Below, piece by piece: positions 7,401 to 14,504 of a stretch of DNA of 37,893 bases (within the stretch, counting starts at the first letter, position 1; each line of letters begins with the position of its first letter). The notes under the pieces are model-generated. The model did no database searches and had not been told where the DNA came from. It was given only the letters and a program-made list of their open reading frames with translations. Location of the stretch: contig NZ_JACIXG010000050.1 in the NCBI RefSeq assembly GCF_014360585.1, forward strand, positions 1 to 37,893, written 5' to 3'. Source of the stretch: Nocardioides sp. GTDB taxonomy: Bacteria > Actinomycetota > Actinomycetes > Propionibacteriales > Nocardioidaceae. The position numbers and the translations under genes are program-made.

Positions 7401-8923
7401 CGAATGGCTCCTTTCGGGGTGCCGTACAGCTCGCGCACCCGGGACTTCAGCAGCTTCCCGGAGGCGTTGTGCGGGATCTCGTCGACGAAGGCGACGGCCT
7501 TGGGGATCTTGTAGCGGGCGAGCCGTCCGTCGAGGTGTCTCAGCAAGTCATCCTGGGTCAGGGCGGAGTTGGGGCGGCGTACGACGACGGCGCGGCCGAC
7601 CTCGCCCCAGCGCTCGTCGGGGACGCCGATGACGGCGGCCTCGGCGACGTCGGGATGGGTGTAGAGCGCCTGCTCGACCTCTGCCGGGTAGACGTTCTCG
7701 CCGCCGCTGATGAACATGTCCTTCACCCGGTCGACCACGTAGAGGAAGCGGTCGTCGTCGAGCACCGCGACATCCCCCGTACGCAGCCAGGGCCCGTCGA
7801 AGGCAGCCTCCGTCGCCGCTTCGTTGTGCCAGTAGCCGGGAGTCACGTTGGGGCCGCTGACGTGCACCTCACCGGCCTGGCCCGGAGCCGCCTCCTCGTC
7901 TCCGGGCGCCATGACGCGTACGTCGGTGAAGAAGCAGGGGGTGCCGGCCGAGCCGAGCTTGTCGAGGCCGTCGCCGGCGCGCAGCATGGTCGTCCCCGGG
8001 GAGGCCTCGGTCAGGCCGTAGCCCTGGATGATGTGCAGGCCGCGGGACTGCCAGGTGTCGAGGAGTGTGCGCGGGATCGGCGCACCTCCGCTCAGTGCCG
8101 AGCGGAGGCTGGCGAGGTCGGCGGTCGCCCAGTTCGGCTCCTGGGCGAGGGCCTGGTACATCGAGGTGACGCCGAAGAGAAGAGTGACCCGCTCTCGCTC
8201 GATGGTGGCGATCGCGGCGGCCGGGTCGAAGCGGGCCGCGATGAGGGACGTGCCGCCCTTGAGGAAGGTCGGGAGCAGCACCTGGTTGAGCGCGGCGGTG
8301 TGGAACAGCGGGGCGGTGACCAGGGCGATCTCGTCGGAGCGGACGTCGACGTCGACGAGCAGGTTGAAGGCGTTCCAGGCGATGTTTCCGTGCGTCAGCA
8401 TCACGCCCTTGGGGCGGCCGCTGGTGCCGGAGGTGTACTGGATCATGAAGACGTCGTCCACCTCGACCTCGACGTCGATCCTCTCCTTCGACGGCACGGC
8501 GAGGGTGTCGAGCCCGTGGCCACCGGCTGCGGTGAACCGATGGCTCGGCAGCCCGAGGGCCGCGACCGCCTCGGTGGAGACCGCCTCGTCGAATTCGTCG
8601 GCATGGATCAGCAGCGCCGGCTCGGCGTCGGTGAGGATCCAGGCCAGCTCGGGTGGCGCGAGCCGGGTGTTGAGCGGCAAGAAGACGGCGCCCAGCCGGG
8701 CGGTGGCGAAGAGCGTGACCGCGAGCTCGATCGAGTTCAGGCCCAGGAAGGCGACCCGGTCGCCTGCCGCGACGCCGCGGGCGCGCAGCCCGTGGGCAAC
8801 CGCCTCGACGAGGCGGTCGACCTCGGCGTACGTCACCACCGCGTCGTCCTGCACGAACGCCCCCGCGCCAGGGGTCATCCGGGCCCGGCGGGCGGGCCAC
8901 GATCCGATGCCACTGTCCAACAT
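7397..8923 (-). CDS. Acyl-CoA synthetase (AMP-forming, class I ligase)
   Basis: A cytoplasmic ANL-superfamily ligase of 508 residues that activates a carboxylic acid to its CoA thioester via an acyl-adenylate. The P-loop YTSGTSGRPKG is at residues 163-173. The GYGLTE motif lies near 296, the hinge and A8 region VVDRVKDMFISGGENVYPAEVE near 400, and the adenylation lysine in NASGKLLKSR near 490. These are full-length, intact features. The acid specificity cannot be read directly, but the operon suggests an aromatic or branched side-chain acid. A GAGG lies seven bases before the ATG. Thirty-eight bases separate it from the dehydrogenase gene, with a 13-base tandem duplication (TCGTGGGCTCAGC) between them. 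Confidence 0.92.
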   Translation of the reverse strand: MLDSGIGSWPARRARMTPGAGAFVQDDAVVTYAEVDRLVEAVAHGLRARGVAAGDRVAFLGLNSIELAVTLFATARLGAVFLPLNTRLAPPELAWILTDAEPALLIHADEFDEAVSTEAVAALGLPSHRFTAAGGHGLDTLAVPSKERIDVEVEVDDVFMIQYTSGTSGRPKGVMLTHGNIAWNAFNLLVDVDVRSDEIALVTAPLFHTAALNQVLLPTFLKGGTSLIAARFDPAAAIATIERERVTLLFGVTSMYQALAQEPNWATADLASLRSALSGGAPIPRTLLDTWQSRGLHIIQGYGLTEASPGTTMLRAGDGLDKLGSAGTPCFFTDVRVMAPGDEEAAPGQAGEVHVSGPNVTPGYWHNEAATEAAFDGPWLRTGDVAVLDDDRFLYVVDRVKDMFISGGENVYPAEVEQALYTHPDVAEAAVIGVPDERWGEVGRAVVVRRPNSALTQDDLLRHLDGRLARYKIPKAVAFVDEIPHNASGKLLKSRVRELYGTPKGAIR

Positions 8924-8961
8924 GTCGATCCTCGTTCCTCTCGTGGGCTCAGCTCGTGGGC

Positions 8962-9924
8962 TCAGCCGAGCCCGAGGTCGGTCTTGATCTCCAGCAGTCG
9001 CCGCAGGGCCTCGTCACGGCGCCCGACGAGCTCCTCGGCAGAGGTGCCGTCGAGCTCCTCGTCGACGCCGTCGACCAGCTTCTCGACCAGCCCTGCGGTG
9101 AGCACCGGGTGACCCAGGTCGTCCCACCACTCGACCATCGGCGGGCCGAGGTGCTCGAGCACGTGCCCGAGCCCGCCCGGGCCGCCGGAGAGGTGCTGCG
9201 TCGCGAAGGGGCCGAGCAGCGACCAGCGCAGACCCGGGCCGTCGGAGATCGCGGTGTCGATGTCGGCGACCGAGACGATGCCCTGGTCGACGAGATGGTA
9301 AGCCTCGCGCCAGAGCGCGGCCTGGAGCCGGTTGGCGACGTGCCCGGGCACCTCGCGGCGGATGTGGATGGGACGTTTGCCCAGGTGGCGCAGAGTGTGC
9401 AGGGCCGCCTCGACGGCCTCCGTCGACGTCGCGGCGCCGCCGACGACCTCGACCAGCGGCACCAGGTGCGGTGGGTTGAACGGGTGCGCGACGAGCACCC
9501 GCTCCGGATGATGGGTGCAGGCGTCCTGGAACGTGCTCGGCATCAGGCCCGAGGAGCTGCTGGTCAGCAGTACGTCGGGGGCGGCGGCGTCGTCGAGCGC
9601 GGCGAAGATCTCGCGCTTGACCTCGAGGCGCTCGGGTCCGCTCTCAAGCACCAGGTCGGCCTCGCGTCCGACCTCGGCGAGGCTCTCGGCGAAGCGAAGC
9701 GTGCCAGCGGACTGTGTTGGTCTCGACACGCTCGGTCGCAGGCCGCCTCGCGGCTCGACCAGCGGCGGGGCAGGGAGCTGCGCGCGCAGCCGTTCTTCGG
9801 CGCCGCCGGCCGGGTCCCAGGCGATCACGTCGAGCCCGTGCTCGAGCCCGAGCACCACCCAGCTGACCCCGATCGCGCCGGTGCCGACGACCCCGAGCGT
9901 ACGAACGTTCTCACTGCTTCTCAT
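8962..9924 (-). CDS. 3-hydroxyacyl-CoA dehydrogenase family protein with repeat insertion
   Basis: An NAD-dependent dehydrogenase of 320 residues, similar in layout to L-carnitine and 3-hydroxyacyl-CoA dehydrogenases. The Rossmann motif VVGTGAIG starts near residue 12. The catalytic His is in HPFNPPH (H147), with a partner Glu in PLVEVVGG (E159). The C-terminal helical domain begins near 185. Residues about 54-71 (VEPRGGLRPSVSRP) do not look like this family; they are encoded by an intergenic-type palindromic repeat inserted in frame between the first two beta-alpha units. AGGAGG precedes the ATG by five bases, and the start overlaps the acetoacetyl-CoA synthetase stop (ATGA). Activity with the insert is uncertain, since all catalytic residues remain. 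Confidence 0.88.
   Translation of the reverse strand: MRSSENVRTLGVVGTGAIGVSWVVLGLEHGLDVIAWDPAGGAEERLRAQLPAPPLVEPRGGLRPSVSRPTQSAGTLRFAESLAEVGREADLVLESGPERLEVKREIFAALDDAAAPDVLLTSSSSGLMPSTFQDACTHHPERVLVAHPFNPPHLVPLVEVVGGAATSTEAVEAALHTLRHLGKRPIHIRREVPGHVANRLQAALWREAYHLVDQGIVSVADIDTAISDGPGLRWSLLGPFATQHLSGGPGGLGHVLEHLGPPMVEWWDDLGHPVLTAGLVEKLVDGVDEELDGTSAEELVGRRDEALRRLLEIKTDLGLG
9712..9768. repeat. REP-like palindromic repeat inside a coding region
   Basis: The plus strand reads GGTCTCGACACGCTCG, then a GC-rich centre, then CGCGGCTCGACCAGCGG. The ends form an imperfect inverted repeat around TGGTC/TCGACCA. I recall very similar intergenic repeats scattered through Nocardioides, Microbacterium and related genomes. 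Only one copy is seen here. It is read through in frame by the 3-hydroxyacyl-CoA dehydrogenase gene. Confidence 0.6.
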
Positions 9925-11918
9925 GACGTCCTCCTGCTCAGCGCGCCCGACGTCGCCAGCGCGACGAACGGGTCGAGGGACGCCGGGTCGGCGAGCGCGT
10001 CCCGACTGGCGACGTCCTCGAGGCGTACGCCCTGCAGGATGCGTTTGGCCGGCAGCTCGAGCTTCTTACCGGTGAGGTTGCGTGGCACCGCGGGCACCTC
10101 GATGACCTGGTCGGGGATGTGCCGCGGGGAGAGTGCCGACCGCAGCGCGCGGACCAGTCGGGCGCGGAGCGGGTCGTCGAGGCGGGCGCCCTCGTCGGTG
10201 ACCACGAAGAGCAGCAGCTCGCCGTTGCCTCCGTCGGGGTCCTCGAGATGGACGACCAGCGAGTCGGCGATGCCGTCCACCTCCTCGGCGACTCGGTAGA
10301 ACTCGGCGGTGCCGAGGCGTACGCCGCCGCGGTTGAGGGTCGCATCCGAACGGCCCGCGACGTGGCAGCTGCCGTTGTCGTGGAAGAGGATCCAGTCACC
10401 GTGGCGCCACACGCCCGGATAGTGGTCGAAGTAGGCCTCGCGGTAGCGGCTGCCGTCATCGTCTCCCCAGAACCCGACCGGCATCGAAGGCATCGGCGAG
10501 GTGATCACCAGCTCGCCGAGCACGCCCGTGACCGGGTGGCCGGACTCGTCGTAGGCGTGGGCGTCGACTCCAAGGCAGCGGCCGGAGATCTCGCCTGCGT
10601 AGACCGGGAGCAGCGGGTTGTTCTGCACGATCCCGGAGCAGACGTCGGTGCCGCCGCTGCCGACGTTGATCTGAGCGCCCGGGAGCTGGTCACGAAGCCA
10701 GGCGTAGCCCTCTGGAGGGAGCGGCGCTCCGGCCGAACCGAGGACGCGAACCCGCAGGTCGAAGCCGGTGCGGAGGTCGACGCCCTCCTTGCGGCAGGCC
10801 ATCACGAACCCAGGGCTGGCGCCCATCACGGTCGCTCCCGTCTCGGCCGCGAGCCGCCACTGCCACGCCAGGTCGGGGTGCATCGGGTTGCCGTCGACCA
10901 TGACGATCGAGGAGCGGAGCAGCAACGACGAGACCAGGGCGTTCCACATCATCCAGGCGGTCGTGGAGAACCAGAGCATACGGTCCTCGGGCCCCATGTC
11001 CCAGGACAGCCCATGGTTCTTGAGGTGCTCGAGCAGGACGCCGCCGTGGCCGTGGACGATCGCCTTCGGCCGACCGGTCGTGCCGGAGGAGAAGAGCACC
11101 ACCAGCGGGTGGTCGAAGGGCACCGACTCGAAGGCGAGCTCCGCGCGGTCGTCCGCGCCGAGCAGGGCGGTCCAAGAGAGTGCGTCGTCGGCCCGATGTT
11201 CGCCGTACTCGACATCGACCACATGTCGCACCGACGGCAGCTCGGCCCGGATCTCGGTCACCTGATCGCGCCGGTCGATGTCCTTGGCGCCGTAGCGGTA
11301 ACCGCCGGCGACCAGCAGCACGACCGGCTCGATCTGGGCGAAGCGGTCGATCACGCTGCGCGGACCGAACTCGCTGGCGCAGGTCGCCCAGGTCGCACCC
11401 AGGCTGGCGGTGGCGAGGTAGGCGACCAGGGCCTCGGGGATGTTGGGCAGATAGCCGGCGACGCGGTCGCCGCGGCGTACGCCCAGCCTCGTCAGCGCCG
11501 CCCGCGCCCGGGCCACCTGGTCGCGCAGGTCGCCGAAGGTCAGCTCGACGTCGTCACGTGTCTGCGAACGGCCGAGCACGGCGACCCGGTCGAGGTCCTC
11601 GTCGGTGCCGAGCGCATGCTCGGCATAGTTGAGCAGCGCCCCCGGGAACCAGCGCGCCCCGGGCATCTCCCGAGAAGCCAGCACAGACTCGTACGAAGCG
11701 TGCGCCTGCACTCCGAAGAACTCCCATACTGCCGACCAGAAGCCGTCGAGGTCGGTCACCGACCAGCGCCACAGCTCCTCGTGGGTGGTCATCTCGAGGT
11801 CGCGCTCGCGGGCGAGCCAGGCCAGGAACTCACCGACACGGGAGGTGGAGAGCACGTCCGCCGGCGGCGTCCAGACGACATCGCCCTGCTCGATCTGCTG
11901 CTGGGCCGGCGCGCTCAC
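9921..11918 (-). CDS. Acetoacetate--CoA ligase (acetoacetyl-CoA synthetase family)
   Basis: An AMP-forming ligase of 665 residues, the normal length of the AcsA/AacS family. An N-terminal cap with the ACAS-type SYESVLASREMPGARWFPG precedes the adenylation domain. The P-loop FSSGTTGRPKA is at about 276-286, and the C-terminal subdomain ends with the catalytic lysine in NLTGKKLELPAKR. It converts acetoacetate, or a related beta-keto or short acid, ATP and CoA to the thioester. GTG start: its GTGA overlaps the crotonase stop, and an alternative start is not evident. Its place between crotonase and hydroxyacyl-CoA dehydrogenase genes suggests salvage of a beta-keto acid or activation of an analogous pathway acid. 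Confidence 0.9.
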   Translation of the reverse strand: MSAPAQQQIEQGDVVWTPPADVLSTSRVGEFLAWLARERDLEMTTHEELWRWSVTDLDGFWSAVWEFFGVQAHASYESVLASREMPGARWFPGALLNYAEHALGTDEDLDRVAVLGRSQTRDDVELTFGDLRDQVARARAALTRLGVRRGDRVAGYLPNIPEALVAYLATASLGATWATCASEFGPRSVIDRFAQIEPVVLLVAGGYRYGAKDIDRRDQVTEIRAELPSVRHVVDVEYGEHRADDALSWTALLGADDRAELAFESVPFDHPLVVLFSSGTTGRPKAIVHGHGGVLLEHLKNHGLSWDMGPEDRMLWFSTTAWMMWNALVSSLLLRSSIVMVDGNPMHPDLAWQWRLAAETGATVMGASPGFVMACRKEGVDLRTGFDLRVRVLGSAGAPLPPEGYAWLRDQLPGAQINVGSGGTDVCSGIVQNNPLLPVYAGEISGRCLGVDAHAYDESGHPVTGVLGELVITSPMPSMPVGFWGDDDGSRYREAYFDHYPGVWRHGDWILFHDNGSCHVAGRSDATLNRGGVRLGTAEFYRVAEEVDGIADSLVVHLEDPDGGNGELLLFVVTDEGARLDDPLRARLVRALRSALSPRHIPDQVIEVPAVPRNLTGKKLELPAKRILQGVRLEDVASRDALADPASLDPFVALATSGALSRRTS

Positions 11919-12700
11919 TGGTCGGTCACCTTCGCGGCCCGTCCGGCGAGGAAGTCCTGCATCCGGCCCTTGGCGTCGTCGGTCCCCTGCGCGATCGCGG
12001 CCATCAGCGACTCCATCAGGAAGCCGTCGCGAGGGTTGGCCTCGGCGATGCGCGGCAGCGCCTGCACGACGGCGAAGTTGGTCTGCGGCGCGTTCTGGGC
12101 GATCCGCCCGGCCAGCTCGAGGGCGATCTTGCGACCGGTCCCGTCGGCCACCGCGTACTGGCTCAAGCCCAGCCCCAGCCCCTCCTGCGCGTCGTAGCGA
12201 CGGCCGGTCAGCATCATGTCAGCCATCCGGGAGACCCCGATGAGCCGCGGGACGCGCACCGAGGCACCACCGCCGACGAAGAGCCCGCGTTGCCCTTCGG
12301 GCAGGGCGTAGAAGGTGGACTCCTCCGCCACCCGGATGTGCGCCGCGGCGGCGAGCTCCAGCCCGCCCCCGACCACGGCGCCCTTCAGCGCCGCCACGAC
12401 CGGCACCGGCCCGAACTCGATCTTCTCGAAGACCCGGTGCCACATCCGCGAGTGGCTGACCCCGGCAAGGGTGTCCCGCTCGGTCATCTCGGCCAGGTCG
12501 AGCCCGGCACAGAAGTGGTCACCGTCCGCGTCGATGACGACGGCGCGTACGTCCGGCTCGAGGTCATCGAAGAACCGCTCGATCCCGAGCACCGCCTCGT
12601 CGCTGAGCGCATTCCGCTTCGCGGGCCGGGCGAGAGTCAGCACCGCGATGTCGTCGACGCGCTCTGCCCGCAGGGCATCGGGCAGGGGGGTTCCGGGCAT
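11915..12700 (-). CDS. Enoyl-CoA hydratase/isomerase (crotonase) family protein
   Basis: A crotonase-fold enzyme of about 261 residues. The oxyanion-hole segments are HFCAGLDLAEM (near 62-72) and KGAVVGGGLELA (106-117). Both acidic positions equivalent to the two catalytic glutamates of mitochondrial hydratase are present, E115 in GGLEL and E135 in LPEGQRGL, so hydratase (or hydratase-lyase) activity is credible. The GAGGAG six bases before ATG 12700 favours that codon; ATG 12703 is directly upstream. It is the first gene of the five-gene minus operon, with its own promoter 30-60 bases upstream, and it diverges from the MarR gene. The stop overlaps the next start (GTGA). Confidence 0.92.
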   Translation of the reverse strand: MPGTPLPDALRAERVDDIAVLTLARPAKRNALSDEAVLGIERFFDDLEPDVRAVVIDADGDHFCAGLDLAEMTERDTLAGVSHSRMWHRVFEKIEFGPVPVVAALKGAVVGGGLELAAAAHIRVAEESTFYALPEGQRGLFVGGGASVRVPRLIGVSRMADMMLTGRRYDAQEGLGLGLSQYAVADGTGRKIALELAGRIAQNAPQTNFAVVQALPRIAEANPRDGFLMESLMAAIAQGTDDAKGRMQDFLAGRAAKVTDQ

Positions 12701-12731
12701 CATGAACTCCTCGTGATTGACAGGAATCCTG

Positions 12732-12760
12732 ATAATCTCAGAAATGAGAGCCACTCGCAA
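12732..12760 (-). promoter_or_regulatory. Operon promoter with embedded MarR-type operator
   Basis: On the minus strand TTGCGA (12755-12760) and GATTAT (12732-12737) are separated by 17 bases, a good vegetative -35/-10 pair for the crotonase operon. The inverted repeat TCTCA-N4-TGAGA (12736-12749) lies in the spacer and touches the -10, so a bound regulator would block RNA polymerase. A second short palindrome, CAGGA-A-TCCTG, follows at 12721-12731. The divergent MarR gene is the natural candidate for the ligand-responsive repressor. Confidence 0.55.
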
Positions 12761-12814
12761 GCGCTGCAAGCGTCGGCACCTCGGCGACGTATGTCTTCCT
12801 GCTTGAATGACCGC

Positions 12815-13234
12815 ATGACCGATGCACCCCTGCTGCTCTACGTCGTCAAGCAGCTCGAGCTCGCCACGCGGGCGCGCCTCGACGCCGTCTTGAAAGAGTC
12901 AGGGGTCACTGCCCTGCAGTACACCGCCCTATCGGTGCTCGAGCGCCGCCCCACGATGAGCGCCGCCGACCTCGCCCGCGCCTCGTTCGTACGCGCCCAG
13001 TCCGCCGCCGACCTCATCGGGGCCCTAGAACGCCGTGGCCTCATCGAACGCTGCACCGACCCCGACAACCGGCGCCGCATGCTCATCAGCCTCACCCCCG
13101 AAGGCCGCACCTTCCTCGACACCTACGACCCCCGCGTCGAGGAGCTCGAGGAGCGGATGCTGGCCAACCTCGGCCCCGAGGACCGCAAGGCATTCCGTAC
13201 GTTTCTCGACACCGCCCGGCGGGCACTGTCCTAG
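12815..13234 (+). CDS. MarR-family transcriptional regulator
   Basis: A winged-helix dimeric repressor of about 139 residues. Helix-turn-helix and wing are in the middle (TMSAADLARASFVRAQSAAD, then ERRGLIERCTDPDNRRRML), with flanking dimerisation helices. The DxRRR-like wing DNRRRM is typical. ATG 12815 opens the conserved region; an in-frame ATG at 12791 would add eight residues. Neither has a clear ribosome-binding site. It is divergent from the acyl-CoA operon and shares a 115-base control region with a palindrome in the operon promoter. By analogy with CouR/PhdR, a CoA-thioester pathway intermediate could be the inducer; that is inference. Confidence 0.9.
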   Translation: MTDAPLLLYVVKQLELATRARLDAVLKESGVTALQYTALSVLERRPTMSAADLARASFVRAQSAADLIGALERRGLIERCTDPDNRRRMLISLTPEGRTFLDTYDPRVEELEERMLANLGPEDRKAFRTFLDTARRALS

Positions 13235-13251
13235 ACGGCGAGCCGCGCCGT
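13235..13251 (+). terminator. Possible weak terminator after marR
   Basis: ACGGCG and its complement CGCCGT flank a five-base loop just after the MarR stop codon. The six-base GC stem is short and lacks a U-run, so this is a low-confidence call. Confidence 0.3.
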
Positions 13252-13265
13252 GCTACCCGGGCTCA

Positions 13266-13388
13266 TCAGGACAACGTGGGGTTCTCGCCTTGACGGGCCC
13301 ATATCAGGAAGTCTCCGCTCGCCACGGCGACCGTCACCGCTTGAAGCGTGTCGTCGGGCGAGTGGTGGCTGGTATCGATCACATGCCT
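13266..13388 (-). pseudogene. Gene fragment cut off by the IS3 element
   Basis: About 40 codons in good GC3 coding style, reading HVIDTSHHSPDDTLQAV and ending FLIWARQGENPTLS before a TGA. There is no start: upstream the frame runs straight into the IS3 terminal region (CCGGTTCTTGGACACGG on the plus strand). I read it as the C-terminus of a host gene whose front was lost at the insertion. The segment resembles the end of a small P-loop kinase or phosphotransferase, but I cannot name it. Confidence 0.5.
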
Positions 13389-13424
13389 CGGGCCGTACCC
13401 CCGGTTCTTGGACACGGGGTGTGA

Positions 13425-14313
13425 TTACGCCGCGTCCTGCAGCATATCGGTGTAGCCGGTTTCGTAGTCGGCTGGGACTGGTAGCCGCACCAGGAGTGAC
13501 GGCGTCGGTTGTTGTAGCGCACGAGCCATCCGAAGACCTGCTGGCGGCAGGCGAACTCCTCGGGCCAGGTGTGCGCGTTTGGAGGACCTCTCGTTTCAGG
13601 GGTGGCGTTGAAGGAGTCGGCCAGAACGTTGTCGGCACTGGTGGCCGCCGTGCCCATCGACTGGGTCACGCCCAGTTTGTCGCACAGCGCTGCGAATGCC
13701 TTGGACGTGTAGACGCGTGGTCGCTGTGGAAGATCGCGGTGAGGCTGCCGCGGGTCGCGGCGGCGGCCTTCAGGGCGTCCTCGACGAGCTCGGTGCACAT
13801 GTGATCCGCGATCGCCACCCGGCCAGCCGCCGTGAACAGCAGTCGGTGACCGTGGCCAGGTACAGGTTGGTGCCATCGACCAACCGTAGGTAGGTGATGT
13901 CGCCGACGTACTTCTGGTTCGGCGTGGCGGCGGTCAAATCACGTTTGACCAGGTCAGGGAGCTTCTGGTCGGACGGCTCTGGAATCGTGGTGCCGACCTC
14001 ACGTTTCTTGACGTAGCCAGCGATGCCGTGCGCGCGCGCATCACCCGTGCGACCCGCTTGTGATTGACCCGCTCCCCGGTGCGACGGCGTCGTTGAGCTC
14101 CGCGGTCACGCGTGGCGCACCGAGGGTGTCGTCCTCGTCGTGGACCTTACAGATCCTCGCCGCAAGCTCCTGATCAGCCACGACCCGCTCCTCACGGGCC
14201 GGGGCGCCAGCGCGCCAGGCGTAGTAAGAGGAACGCTCGATCTCGACGATCTCGCACAGTCGCTTCACCCCGAAGGTGGAGGAGTAGTCAGCGACGAATT
14301 GGAAGCGACTCAC
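13425..14313 (-). pseudogene. IS3-family OrfB transposase, frameshifted
   Basis: It begins intact (MSRFQFVADYSSTFGVKRLCE, then an HTH_21-like ELAARICKVHDEDDTLGAPRV segment), but the frame breaks near 14080 within a run that should read HKRVARVM. Further indels fall near 14035, 13830 and 13712. Pieces of the DDE core remain in other frames: DITYLRLVDGTNLYLATV, YTSKAFAALCDKLGVTQSM, and the end WLVRYNNRRRHSWCGYQS then a TAA at 13425. The catalytic Glu expected in the LAESF motif is Asp here (LADSF). It cannot encode a working transposase. Confidence 0.85.
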
Positions 14314-14414
14314 CAGCGCGTCTCCCCAGCGAAATACTTGGCCGCCGACCGCAAGATCTCATGCTCAGTAATCGGCTTCGTGTCGCTGGCTTCCAACTCC
14401 GCGTGGCCACGGCG
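14310..14414 (-). pseudogene. IS3 OrfA C-terminal fragment
   Basis: Minus-strand codons ending GHAELEASDTKPITEHEILR and then SAAKYFAGETRW match the C-terminal coiled region that IS3-type OrfA proteins carry before programmed frameshifting into OrfB. The stop overlaps the OrfB start by four bases. The helix-turn-helix front of OrfA is missing. Confidence 0.6.
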
Positions 14415-14447
14415 TGCCCTACAGACAGCAGCGAGGATGTTGCCGAA

Positions 14448-14459
14448 ATTGTTTAGAAT
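14448..14459. promoter_or_regulatory. GntR-like operator half-match upstream of the DUF1932 gene
   Basis: ATTGTTTAGAAT resembles ATTGTTGACAAT at 30503-30514 in front of the GntR gene: the left half ATTGT is identical and the right half differs at one base (AGAAT for ACAAT). It lies 46 bases before the start of the dehydrogenase gene. Confidence 0.35.
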
Positions 14460-14504
14460 CACCCGCATGCCGCGCGCTGAAGTCCATGAGGGATCAGGTC
14501 CCGC

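Larger units (their letters stand above)
13397..14430 (-). mobile_element. Decayed IS3-family insertion sequence
   Basis: The remnant contains, on the minus strand, the C-terminal end of an OrfA-like protein (EHEILRSAAKYFAGETRW, stop at 14310), the overlapping start of OrfB, and a frameshifted integrase core. The right end near 13398-13418 reads as a typical IS3 tip when complemented (TGTCCAAGAACCGGGGG). I found no matching left inverted repeat, and the OrfA N-terminus is missing. The element is therefore truncated, and its exact left boundary is uncertain. Confidence 0.75.

Noticed and set aside
8941..8966. Tandem 13-base duplication TCGTGGGCTCAGC
   Set aside because: Only two copies at a gene junction; probably replication slippage with no visible function.
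7244..9112. Plus-strand open frame of 622 codons
   Set aside because: It is antisense to the CoA ligase gene, which has intact ANL motifs; this is a shadow.
10119..12197. Plus-strand open frame of 692 codons
   Set aside because: It is antisense to the acetoacetyl-CoA synthetase and crotonase genes and shows no domain or ribosome-binding site.
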